Of a stretch of DNA of 10,695 nucleotides, positions 1 through 8,127 are shown piece by piece (the first letter of the stretch is position 1; each line of letters starts with the position of its first letter). A model generated the notes under the pieces. The model saw nothing but the letters and a program-made list of their open reading frames with translations. It was not told where the DNA came from and did not search any database. The stretch lies in assembly GCA_005223375.1 (NCBI GenBank), contig RXOD01006323.1:1-10695 (forward strand), written 5' to 3'. Source of the DNA: Amoebophrya sp. AT5.2. Taxonomy: Eukaryota; Sar; Dinophyceae; Syndiniales; Amoebophryaceae. Both the position numbers and the translations under genes were made by a program.

Positions 1-62
1 GAAGCTTTCTCCCCTACTACGCTGCGTCCCAACTCGATTCGGCTATCTTAGCGCCTCAAGAT

Positions 63-272
63 ATTAGGATCCTAGGGAATTTTTTGTCCGATAAATATAA
101 AAAATAATACAATAATATATTTAGATGAGATATGATAGCTTATCGCTTACAGCAATAGACAATACATATAGAATAGCAATAAGTAACCGCTATTCATCGA
201 AACAGAATAGTTTCGAACTAGGTAGCCGTAACTAGGTAGCCGTAACTAGTTAGCCGTAAAATTAGGATCCTA
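63..272. repeat. 12-bp direct repeat ATTAGGATCCTA flanking an AT-rich block
   Basis: Identical copies lie at 63-74 and 261-272, 198 bp apart; the inner ten bases are a perfect palindrome. The DNA between is AT-rich (for example 97-130) and ends in the 14-bp tandem repeat. This could be the footprint of a small inserted element with target duplication, or chance re-use of a palindrome. No terminal inverted repeats or coding capacity are seen. Confidence 0.5.
216..257. repeat. 14-bp tandem repeat, three units, at the end of gene A
   Basis: Three consecutive copies of AACTAGGTAGCCGT lie at 216-229, 230-243 and 244-257; the last has one change. On the minus strand the repeat contains the stop codon of the gene A frame, so copy-number change would alter the C-terminus. 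Confidence 0.9.
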
Positions 273-1998
273 CTACTTCTTATCTTAGACTTCTCGGGAC
301 ACGGACAGACTTCCTCTGCATAATGGTCCTCAACATCCACGAAGAAGAAGCGCGTCCACGCTGTCCTTTTGTCTGCTATTTCCGGCGCGAAGCTTGTGAC
401 TGTCCGCAAACCGCCTTCGGCTTCCAGTAGCGCGTAGAGGTCCACGCTGTGCAGCCCGAGCTCCGAATCCGCGACGCGCACCGCGACGAAGCCGGCGGGT
501 TTCCCGATTATCCAAAAGATAACGTACACGCCCTTCTTGGGGCCGTCAGGAAGTTCAAACGCGAGAAGCCGCGGGATCGGGAGGAGCTCTGGCTGCTTGG
601 CGTTCACGAGCTGCCCGCCCCCTTCCTCATCTCCGCCGGCTCCCTGCAGCACGCGCCATGCGAATTTTCCGACGGCTGACGTTTGGTCCGGCGAGTAGGC
701 CACGCCCAAATCTTTTTCGTACGTCGCGAACGGCGAGGTGTCGATCAGCGGTGGAGCAGGGCCAGCCACTTCCAAATCGAAGATGATATTGTCCTCGAAC
801 TCGCGGACCCTTCGCAGCGGGACTTCGCAGGCGAGCAGCTCGACCCTGTCGCGAACCCGCAACCAAAACTCGCAGTTCAAATCTCGCCGCCGCTTATCAT
901 CCCGCAGCCCTGCCAGCTTCTTCTCCAAGGTCTCGATGGCCACGGCTCGCTGCGCGCTAAGCCCTGCAGCGACGGCCTTCGCCGTTTCAAACCACAGCTT
1001 TTTTTTGTGGGGGAGGTTCTTGCCCTTTCTCCAAATTTCGCCACCGCCGTTTTTGTACTGCTCGGCGGACGCCTCATGCTCGTTGATTATGTTTTCAGAT
1101 CCGCACCGCAAGAACGCTCGGTAAAGCCACCTTCTATCCTGCAGCCCGAAGCGATAGACTTCCTCGCCAAACACAGCCTTTTCTTTCGACTCCCGCGCGA
1201 TGCTGTTCGAGATTCGAAGAATGTCGAGGCCGACGGCGTCGCTGAGCTTCCGCGAAATGAACGCACTGAACGCCGCCGCGTTGACGGCTTCTCCTCCCCG
1301 CCACGCTCCCAGGGCGCGCTGGCACGTTTGGACCGCCATGTGATAGAACTCCACGAGTATGCTATGGTCGTCCATCAGTTCGATGTACGCGGCTGCCGCC
1401 AAGACGATGTCGCGCCTGGCCTCCTTGTTTTTGATTCGTCGCACTGAATCCACGAGCCGAACCTCCAGTAGGCCGAGGCGCTTCGTGCGGAACCGGCTAA
1501 CGAGGCTCGCGTCCGGGTCCCGGTTCTCGAAAATCTCATGGATCCTCTCCGCCTGCTCCTCCTCGGTGAGCCCCTGCACCTGCGAGACTACCCACCGCAA
1601 GCACTCTTCGTGCGCCTCTCCGAGTCCGAACCTCCACTCGAACCCCGCGTAGCTTCGCAAAGTCGAAACGAGACTGTGGAGCCGAAGACTTTTGTGGAAC
1701 ACAAAGGACTGCTTGTCGCCCGCCGTGATGAGGTCGGTGTCGTCTTTGAAGGTCTTTCCTTGCAGCTGCAGCAGCGCCGAGGAGCCGCACGCATTGAAGC
1801 GCTCCCGCATCTCGGACGACCTTGTGTGGCTCTTCTCTGCAAACAAGTTGACTACTCTTGATTCCAGTCGCGACCGCTTGTAGACCTTGGCGCTGATGGC
1901 CGTTGCCGGCTTCCCCGCGATCGAGACCAAATGGCAGAGGACGCTCCAGTCGACGCGCGTTTGTAGTGAGCCTAGTAGTGAAGGAATGTGATAAACGA
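218..1998 (-). CDS. Gene A exon 4 (largest)
   Basis: The frame is open from 2017 to the stop at 218. It has no ATG near its 5' end (the first in-frame Met is about 40 codons after 1930), so it must be an internal or terminal exon. The sequence has a mixed, soluble composition, helical stretches (for example LTEEEQAERIHEIFENRD and RRDIVLAAAAYIELMDD) and a more hydrophobic C-terminal part (GVYVIFWIIGKPAGFVAVRV). I recognise no family or catalytic motif. The final 15-20 residues are encoded by AT-rich DNA and a 14-bp tandem repeat. The biological C-terminus may therefore lie near 310, or the frame may splice beyond the window. Confidence 0.62.
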
Positions 1999-4451
1999 CT
2001 GAAAATAACGGGTCGCCTCATGTGCCTCCGAGTATGACTATTCCCAAATCTGGCCACAGACTAACGAGGCAGGGCTAGAGCATACAGCCGGTAAGCAGTC
2101 CCTTCGTTCCAGTTCGTTGAAAGAAGTTAGTACTTAACTATAGCTACGCTGCTATCCTCTTAAAACTGCTACTGTAGGCAGCTCGTTGTTTAAAAAACCC
2201 TAAAACTGATCGGTAGCTGACAGGGACTGCCTGTTCGTTTGTTTCACAAAACTAACTGATAGACGTAGTCCAGGCGTACCTTGTCGGAAGTTGAAGTTAG
2301 GGGGGGTATAATCTCCTCCCCCGACATGCATGCCACCCAGATCGATGTCCTCGAATAGCCGCCGGATTACCCCGAACCCCACTCCCAAGCTGCTGTTGTT
2401 TTGCACGGAGAGCCATCTGGTGTCGGAACCTGGCCTCGTTGAAGGCAGAAGTTGGCGCAGCCCGTCGAGAAGAGATACGACGCGTGCTTCATCCTCGTTC
2501 TGCTGTCCGCTTTTGCGAAGCAAAACCCTGCCATCGGCCCCGAATGCAAACCCCAGCTCGCCATGCTTGCTTTCGTCCCAGAGACCGTGATGCGCAAGCA
2601 GCTTTTTCAAGCTGCTCTCGCACGCCACGTACTCCGGCGCGGCTTTGTCCGGCTCTACGTCCGGAACCCAAGCCACGATCGCCTTGCCCATCTTTCCCAG
2701 CACCTTCTTCTTCATGTAGTCGTGGAAAGAGCGCCGGTTGTGGTTAGTCAGCCTGTTGAAGCTGTAAGAAAACTGCGAGTAGTGGTCGCGCTCGCGCTTG
2801 TTCGCGTTCCGGACAGTGATTGTGCCTTCCGCGACCTCTCCGGGACCTCCGTCTTTTTTCGCTTCGTCGCCGCCAGTCTTTTGCCCCGCTGTTTTCTGCT
2901 GCTCCGCCGCCGTTTTTTGTTTGCCCCCGTCGGCTGCCCCTGCCTGCTCCACTTTTTTCTGCCTCTGCAAAAGACCGCCACAACCACTACCTGCCTCCCA
3001 CATGTCTTCATTCAATTCCAAGTACTCCGCCCCGGCGAGAGGCTTTGTCTTGCCCGTTGCTGCCGCACCGCTCTGCTTGTCGTCGGGTCCCGGCTTCGCC
3101 TTGCCCGCCGCCGCTGCGGTCTTCTTTTTCACCGGCTTCATCAAGTCGCGCATGGGCTTGGTGGATTCAGCACAAAGGGTTTGAGCCGGATGCTCGTCGC
3201 AAAACGAATTGAGGACGATCACGGGGTAAGCAGCTATCGAAGACCAATCATGCAACGCGCCTCCGACGATTCGCTCGCTGCGTCGGAATGGTCGGCCCGC
3301 CCGAGTCGCTCATTTGGTCGATTATCAACGCCCTCCGATCCGGGCAATCAGCAGTCGAAGGCCGACCCTGATGCCCGATCTGCTTCATCAGAAATATGTC
3401 GACGAAGAAAGGATGTAGCTGCTCCACCAGTATCCGGGTGGTTTTCCCGGCATCTTCGCCAGGAAGTGGCTTCACGCCCGCCTGCTTCACTTGAGATGGC
3501 AAGATGTGGATTGGGAGCGGAATTGTGACGCGCTCGCTTAATTTGTGCCCGTTCGGCGTGACTTGCAGTCGCTGTAGCGATAGCAAGCTGCACAGCACCT
3601 GAGTTGGTTTCGAAGAGAGAGCTGCGCACCAAATAAGATTCCGGGGGCAGTGGCCTTGCTCATGAGTTACGGTTACCTACCTCCGTAGTTGTTTACAATT
3701 ACTATGCGTCAAGAACAGCTTCATTCCTTGTGTCTAGCGTAAGCAAGTGATGTGGTTTCTTCGGACGAAAACGATATAGCCGCGCCTACGCGTGACGTAC
3801 TACTACTAGCTTTATTCGCACTAGAAAGCTGGTTCTGGACTTAGTCTCTAATTAAGTCAGTACCTTCGCCGATGCGTCTAACACGTGCCTGGCCCCCCCG
3901 GGTGCGCGCTGTCTGTTTGGGGAAAGGAACTGCAAAGCACTGTCCAGCAGCTCGGTTGGTAACAGCATGCCGACACTGGTCGCGTCGTGCTCGATTCTCA
4001 ATATCGGCACTTCGTTATTGTTCCACGCGTCCTGTATCTGTTCCATCACCTCCAGCTTTGCCGCCTGCGTCAGCACTGCGGCGATGCGGCGGTGGTGCAG
4101 AAGCTCGGTCTGCGATTCCGCGTCGGCGCCGTCGAAAAAGTCGCGCACCTGTCCTTTTATTTTCGTCTTCTCGGCCTCGTCAATCTCTGAAGCGGTCCTC
4201 TTTTCACCCCGGAGCTTCTTCCGTCTGCGATTGTGGTCAAGCTCAGTCTCGTCTTCCCCTTCCGCAAGAAAATCTGGCTCCTCCTCCTCCTCGTCCACAA
4301 CGCCGAATTCGTTCAGGCCGTCCTGGATGCGTTGCATTAATTCGCGGTAGGTTTTCATGTCCCCCACCCGGTACGCTTCCATGCTCTTCGCCATCAATGA
4401 CATGCGCTCCTCCTCCGTGAGGCGAGCAGCGGGTGGACCGCAGCCCGCCAT
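218..4451 (-). CDS. Gene A: unrecognised large multi-exon protein (four-exon model)
   Basis: I do not recognise a family. The model has exons 4451-3864, 3598-3367, 3260-2280 and 1998-218 and gives about 1193 aa. The exon lengths sum to a multiple of three and every internal stop falls in an intron. Residues 12-44 are helical and 52-71 strongly acidic (five consecutive Glu), followed by a basic patch (RRRKKLRGEKR, 75-85) and helices to about 175. Residues 317-430 are Lys/Ala/Gln/Gly-rich low complexity. About 430-600 and 602-1180 look folded and soluble, with no signal peptide and no clear membrane span. The start is the first in-frame ATG, with G at -3 and +4. No stop or other ATG separates it from an in-frame TAG at about 4500-4502. 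The weakest join is exon 2 to exon 3; if it is wrong there are two genes, one ending at 3248 and one starting at ATG 3153. Confidence 0.5.
1999..2279 (-). other. Gene A intron 3 (281 nt, GT...AG, phase 1)
   Basis: The donor is AAG then GTACGC; the acceptor is CCGTTATTTTCAG, pyrimidine-rich with a close AG. The split codon is G + TC (Val) and the downstream frame then reads VYHIPSLLGSLQTRVDW. A perfect TACTAAC branch-site motif lies at 2126-2132 on the minus strand, although it is about 130 nt from the chosen AG, so a nearer acceptor cannot be excluded. AT content is higher than in the flanking exons. Confidence 0.6.
2280..3260 (-). CDS. Gene A exon 3
   Basis: The frame is open from 3309 to 2200. 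It contains LHDWSSIAAYPVIVLNSFCDE upstream of the first ATG (3153), then a Lys/Ala/Gln/Gly low-complexity tract, then a more ordered part with DHYSQFSYSFNRLTNHNRR, MGKAIVAWVPD, GELGFAFGADGRVLLRK and GVIRRLFEDIDLGG. I find no known domain. It ends at a strong donor (ACAAG then GTACGC at 2280/2279). Read without splicing, the tail after this point (to TAG 2200) loses its protein character. Confidence 0.58.
3261..3366 (-). other. Gene A candidate intron 2 (106 nt, phase 1)
   Basis: A GTCGGC donor at 3366 and an acceptor TCGTCGGAG ending at 3261 would join exon 2 to exon 3, giving IGHQGALHDWSS across the junction. A CTGAT motif lies inside. The acceptor lacks a pyrimidine tract and other AGs (for example GACGCAG and GCGAG upstream) are possible, so the exact borders are tentative. 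The need for a join is firmer: the exon 3 frame reads as protein well upstream of its first ATG at 3153. Confidence 0.33.
3367..3598 (-). CDS. Gene A exon 2
   Basis: This frame (opening phase 0 at GTG 3598) has natural-looking sequence such as VTIPLPIHILPSQVKQAG and ILVEQLHPFFVDIFLMKQIG. The overlapping frame 3348-3632 is Arg/Ser/Ala-rich and looks like a shadow. The exon has no ATG near its start, which supports it being internal. It is modelled to end at the G of CATCAGG before GTCGGC; if unspliced the frame ends at TGA 3248-3250. Confidence 0.48.
3599..3863 (-). other. Gene A intron 1 (265 nt, GT...AG, phase 0)
   Basis: The minus strand reads GCGAAG then GTACTGAC at the 5' end, and CGAAACCAACTCAG then GTGCTGTG at the 3' end. 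The interior is AT-richer than the flanks. The join is phase 0 and continues into a frame with no stop until 3248. The two borders share AGGTRCTG (R = A or G), seven of eight bases identical, a pattern expected when an intron arises by insertion with a target-site duplication. Confidence 0.55.
3864..4451 (-). CDS. Gene A exon 1 (acidic/basic helical N-terminus)
   Basis: It encodes 196 residues from ATG 4451. The sequence has the amphipathic pattern of helices (TEEERMSLMAKSMEAYR, then MKTYRELMQRIQDGL), a run of acidic residues, a basic cluster and a further helical part ending near NNNEVPILRIEHD. If not spliced, the frame stops four codons further on, at 3852. The base composition (GC-rich, acidic codons) and lack of low-complexity shadow features support it as real coding sequence. 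Confidence 0.6.
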
Positions 4452-5866
4452 CCCAGCTCCTGTTCTGCGCCCGCGCAAAGTAGCTGCAGCACGCCTCAGC
4501 TATCCTATGTCGTCGCAGACATATCAATTTATCAAAGCCCGCGCTGCGTCTGGCTTTTCGCGCGACCGATCCGCCCTGGTTCGGCTCAGTCCATGATGCG
4601 ACTGGAAGTAGCGGGATGGTGTAGTCGCAATCTCTATCAGTCAGTCTCTGTACTCTTGGGCTCTTACTTTTTTCGCATCTAGCTAGTTAGTTTTACGACG
4701 AGACGCATCTACATCTAGCTACTCAGTTTCTCTTCTTCCGCTCTGCAGTGCCTACTTACGAGCCGTAACGAACTATCAATTTATCACTCAGCCGAAGCAC
4801 GTCGATAAGCTGATCGCGATACTGGTTCGCTGCACCAAAAGCAATCACATCCAGAGATCGAGTTAGTCTACGACGTGGCTACGAGAAGCGCCGAACTCTT
4901 GCTTTATCTTTTCAAAGAGATGGTCGCTGTTGATCGAAGTCCAGTTTTCCACCCTTCCCTGCAACGACGCCCATGATCATCAAGTATGCGAGCGCGTTCC
5001 ATGATGTGATCGAGTCCCCTCCATGATTCCCAGGCCCATCCCTATGAAAGAATGAGTCGCAAGCTCGTGCCGAGTAGCTTCCCCTGATCCAGCACATGCG
5101 CGCGCGCTCTCTCTCTCTGTCAGAATTATCAACCAAGCAAGACGCAGAAGGAGATGGTTTCGCAGCATTCGAGAGGGAGCAGGCTTCTCCAAGGCCTACA
5201 ACAAGAGCGCGATCGATGCTGAACAATAATTAAGGAACCAAGCCGCCTCCCTCGTCTTCTGTGGAGGTGGCCGCCGTCGTTCATGGATGCGTGGGTGATT
5301 CTGATTGTAGTTTCATTCTTACATACTTATGTTACAGCAAAACGGAAGCACGGCTGGCGCGTAAGTTGTGGCAGCGCTGCCTGAGTCTGTCGTATAAATA
5401 GACTCATTTGCTAGCTTGCTTCAGTAATTAAGATTTTCACTTTCTATAATACAGCACAAAACTCGCCACTCGGTGAAGCTGCGGGCCGCCATTCAGTGGC
5501 TCCATTCATTGTGTGACTGAGTGACTGCGTCGATAGATAGCTCAACTGATACACTGTGTCGAAAGCTAGTTAGATCGTGAAAAACCAAAAGACCCCGCTG
5601 CAGAATCAATGCTACACAGCCTATATCGATCCATCGGTCCATCGATCTGAGCACGCAAAAACTACTATCAATTCTGCAGGAGGCTCGCAGAAGCAATTCC
5701 CTGCGCCGCAACTGACGACAGCAAGCTTGACGCCTGCCAGTAGCTTCGTCTTTGTTTTTGACCCATCAATGAATCAGGGCGCAAGCAATGCTCAAAAAAG
5801 TATGTAAGCAATAGCAAATCGACGCCGAGTCTGAGCTAAACTGCATGCTATATATTACAATACTCA
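4452..5866. other. 1.4-kb stretch without a supported gene, between genes B and A
   Basis: No frame on either strand longer than about 100 codons looks like protein. The minus frame 4912-5226 spans the simple repeat at 5098-5118. The plus frame 5577-5807 starts at GTG and has no domain. The region probably holds the 3' flank of gene B and the promoter and leader of gene A, which is transcribed leftward from 4451. A TATAAATA motif occurs at 5393-5400 on the plus strand, but no plus-strand gene follows it. I found no tRNA-like B-box or rRNA sequence. Confidence 0.45.
5098..5118. repeat. (GC)5-(CT)6 microsatellite
   Basis: Five GC dinucleotides (5098-5107) run directly into six CT dinucleotides (5107-5118). 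It is a simple sequence repeat in non-coding DNA with no evident function. Confidence 0.85.
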
Positions 5867-8076
5867 TCATCCAGATCCAAGCAAGTCGTCTTCTTGGTCA
5901 ACCACTTCGTGGAGCAGCGCCTCCGCGGAGACAAAACCCGCGGCCTCTTTCAGCTGCCTTTCTAGAAACCGCCTGCGGTCCTCATTTCTTTTCCTCTTCT
6001 GTCGATGCCCCCCAGATATCTTCTGCGCGGCTTTGACTGCGTCGCTGAGTGACTTCATCGCTTTCTTTGGTCCACTTCGCTAGCCCATCCGAATTGATTT
6101 GCTTCGCTGCGTGATTGTTTCGCTTTTTTGTCACGCGGTCTAATTCCGCCAACGCATCCGCCGCCTCTGCTTCTATCTTCTGTCTTTGCTCTTGCAGCTG
6201 CGCGATCTGTAGTCGCCAGCTTTCCTTTTCGTCTGCTCTGCGCTGCAACTCGGCCTCCGCGTCTGCTCTGCGCTGCGCCTCGGCCTCCTCCGGGTCAGCC
6301 TCACCTGGCATGTTTTTCGGCGAAGTAGCAGAAGACTGTTTCCGCTTTTTGCTCTTCTTCTTCCTGGCTCCGTCTGCTGCGATGCTCCCTGCGCCATTTT
6401 TGCTTGCCGCTGCTGGAAGTGCATCATCGGGCTCCAAATCGACATCCATCGGAGCCGCTTCGTCCTCGAACGGCGGATGTGGAGCTGCGACTTGCTTCTC
6501 GAGGTCGTGGCGCTTTCCGGCCGAGCTCTCACTCGGCTCGTAGTTCTGGATCCAACGATCAAGAGCTGCGTCTTCCTCTGCGCCAGAAGACCAGACTTCG
6601 CGTTGATCAAACTCGACAGACCCGCTGTTACCGACGTTGTGTCGAGAGGCCGCCTCGCTGGAAGCTTCGTGGACGCCGGGTGATAACTCCGGACGCGCCG
6701 CGATGTCTGAGTAAGTACACGGTGACTGCGATCGCTCCTCTGCGCCCTGGCCGCTGTACTGCTTCCCATCTTCGTGAACATGCTCCACCGCGTTGCTATC
6801 CATGTTGGGGGAAGGCTGCTTCCAACTTGTGCCGCGATTGGTCCGGAAATTGTGATGCGAGGACCGCTTCTCGTGCGCGCCGCAAGTTTCCGCCTCGTTT
6901 CGCTGCGTGGTAATTGATGGCTGGTGGCTTCGTGGCGGCAGGTTCATTCCGGGCGACGAACGACGATTGCAACGGCCGCGCCCAGACTGCCACACGATAT
7001 CGCAAGGGCTGCCGGAGAGATCAGAAGCCATGTCGACGGAGTCCTCCGGAAGGGCAATTGGCTTCTGCTTGGATCGAGCGGGAGCCCTCCGCTGCTGGCG
7101 CGCCGCATTTTCGAGCGCATGCGCAAGACGAACGACATCGGCAGCAGACCGCCCGGCGATGTTCATTGCTACTTCGTTGCTAGTTCGTTGCTGTGGCTCT
7201 GGCTGGGCGGCAGACGATGACGCAGCACCTGCATGAAGTGTTGACCGGGTACCAGAAGTTACAAAATGCGGAGCGGAAGCTGGTGAAGAAAATGGCGGGG
7301 GTGGTGGAAGTGCTCGTGCTGGATCTGCATCGCTGATCTCCGTGCTTGAAGGCGCCGCCGGCGCAGAAGTCGACGGCTTCGGGGCAGCAGCTGACGCGGC
7401 CGGTTTTGGCTGCGGTTTCTTCTCTGGCGGGGATCGGTACCTCGGCCGCTTTGGCGTTGGTGTTCTCCACTTCTTGTTCTGGTCCTTCTCTTTCTGGCGG
7501 TGTTTCTCCGCTTCCGCGCGTCTGTTTTTTGCGAGGTCGGCCTCGGCCGCAGCTTCTGCTAGATTTTTGGCAGCTTGTCGGCCTTTTTCCGCCGCTTCGG
7601 CCCGGTTCTTGCGCTGAGAGAGGGCGTGGAGTAATAGAATACTTACACTGAGACGCGCATACATTTGCTGGAGAGGATCAGTGGAAGTATAGATCCATAG
7701 ATTGCGGGGAGGCAATTCTCAATCTAAGGTAAGTAGGTAGGTACCTACGCAAAACCAACACACAGCACCCATTGATTGATTGACTGACTGACTCAATCAT
7801 TCATACAACAACCAGAAAACTCGTGCGCAGGCAGACCTTCACGCTCTTCTGAAACTGCTGTATCGGCATATCGAGCCCGTCCTGGCGGCGTCTTTTCGCG
7901 CCCTGTTTGTCTCGCCATTCCCTGGCGAAGCTAACGAAAGTCTTCGGCGACAAGTCTTTCGCTGGCGACCACGACGGCGGAACGTAGCGCTTCCGCTGGA
8001 GCTGCGAGAGCGTCGTGGACTTTTCGCCAAGCAGGCCCCCTCCGTCGCCATTCCCATGCGTGGCGATGCGTCGCAT
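5867..8076 (-). CDS. Gene B: unrecognised charged, low-complexity coiled-coil protein (four-exon model)
   Basis: I do not recognise this protein. The model has exons 8076-7807, 7667-7647, 7613-6054 and 5998-5867, all joined in phase 0, giving about 660 aa. Residues 1-90 are a soluble, basic segment with a YVPPSW stretch. Residues 98-145 are Ala/Glu/Lys/Arg-rich and probably helical, and 150-225 are Pro/Ala/Ser-rich and probably disordered. A long Ser/Asn/Arg-rich middle follows. A KKKSKKRK cluster near 513-520 could be a nuclear localisation signal. Residues about 535-585 are a Glu/Ala/Gln/Arg coiled coil with a 10-residue tandem repeat. The C-terminus after the last join is acidic (HEVVDQEDD). 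The start is uncertain: ATG 8076 is the first in frame, but the frame is open up to 8124 and an acceptor-like AG at 8117-8116 would allow an upstream exon. Without the last intron the protein would stop at 5982. A nuclear scaffold or RNA-linked role would be a guess. Confidence 0.55.
5999..6053 (-). other. Gene B candidate intron 3 (55 nt) or frame switch
   Basis: The main frame ends at a TGA at 5982-5984, but an overlapping frame runs on to 5867 with coding-like sequence (RRRFLERQLKEAAGFV, then an acidic tail). A GTCACT donor at 6053 and a CGACAG acceptor ending at 5999 would remove 55 nt and join the frames in phase 0, giving TKESDEKRKRNEDRRR across the junction. The donor is weaker than that of intron 2. 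Alternatives are that the first frame is right and the protein ends at 5982, or that there is a sequencing or real frameshift. Confidence 0.42.
6230..6289 (-). repeat. 30-nt tandem duplication in gene B coiled coil
   Basis: Two adjacent 30-nt units (6230-6259 and 6260-6289) differ at only a few bases. Each encodes a ten-residue unit built on QRRAD (AEAQRRAD and AELQRRAD in the protein). The duplication lies within the predicted coiled coil and keeps the frame, as is common in coiled-coil proteins that grow by slippage. Confidence 0.8.
7614..7646 (-). other. Gene B candidate mini-intron 2 (33 nt)
   Basis: The minus strand reads CTCAGT then GTAAGTATTC, a textbook 5' splice site, and 33 nt later CTCTCTCAG, a textbook 3' splice site, with a CTATTAC branch-like motif between. 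The length is a multiple of three and holds no stop, so it could equally be translated as VSILLLHALSQ. That hydrophobic stretch contrasts with the Lys/Glu/Ala-rich sequence that follows, which favours an intron. CTCAG occurs at both borders. Confidence 0.5.
7737..7748. repeat. 12-bp perfect palindrome in gene B intron 1
   Basis: GTAGGTACCTAC reads identically on both strands. It follows an overlapping GTAAGTAGGTAG stretch (7730-7740). There is no evidence for function; it lies in the middle of the proposed intron. Confidence 0.7.
7771..7801. repeat. Tetranucleotide repeat with hairpin potential beside a splice donor
   Basis: ATTGATTGATTGA followed by CTGACTGA and then TCAATCATT forms a degenerate 4-bp repeat whose ends pair (8 of 9 bases). 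On the minus strand it begins about five bases after the proposed GTATGA donor of gene B intron 1. Confidence 0.65.
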
Positions 8077-8115
8077 TTCAACGACCACTGGCTCCGGAAA
8101 ATCTCCGCGGAGCGT
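7807..8115 (-). CDS. Gene B exon 1
   Basis: The frame is open from 8124 to a TGA at 7801-7803 and reads as a natural protein sequence, including TLRGDFPEPVVVEMRR and FVSFAREWRDKQ. An overlapping frame (7839-8237) is Arg/Ser-rich throughout and looks like a shadow. Exon end: GTATGA starting at 7806 is a fair 5' splice site and leaves phase 0. A second option is GTCTGC after the AAG codon of QKSVK, also phase 0. Exon start: either initiation at ATG 8076 or an acceptor (GCGACAG) just before 8115. Confidence 0.45.
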
Positions 8116-8127
8116 CTGTCGCGCTCA

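Larger units (their letters stand above)
7668..7806 (-). other. Gene B intron 1 (139 nt, GT...AG)
   Basis: Read on the minus strand the intron opens with GTATGA and closes with a pyrimidine-rich CTTCCACTGATCCTCTCCAG. A CTGAT branch-like motif lies about 12 nt before the AG. It removes an in-frame TGA (7801-7803) and another stop at 7719-7721, and it joins exon 1 to exon 2 in phase 0. Its 5' end holds a short tetranucleotide repeat able to form a hairpin (7771-7801), and its middle holds a 12-bp palindrome (7737-7748). Confidence 0.5.

Noticed and set aside
683..1447. Plus-strand open frame of 254 codons
   Set aside because: It is antisense to gene A exon 4, with no ATG-supported start context and no domain.
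1536..2057. Alternative minus-strand start for the gene A exon 4 region in another frame
   Set aside because: It overlaps the better frame, is Arg-rich, starts at GTG, and does not continue into the long coding-like sequence.
2452..3528. Plus-strand open frame of 358 codons
   Set aside because: It lies opposite gene A exons 2-3. Its composition (runs of Val, Leu, Arg, Ser and His) is typical of the antisense shadow of a GC-rich gene, and it has no recognisable domain.
4912..5226. Minus-strand frame of 104 codons
   Set aside because: It runs through the GC/CT microsatellite and has no conserved-looking segments.
5393..5400. TATAAATA box on the plus strand
   Set aside because: No supported plus-strand gene lies downstream, and an 8-base AT motif in a low-GC gap is easily chance.
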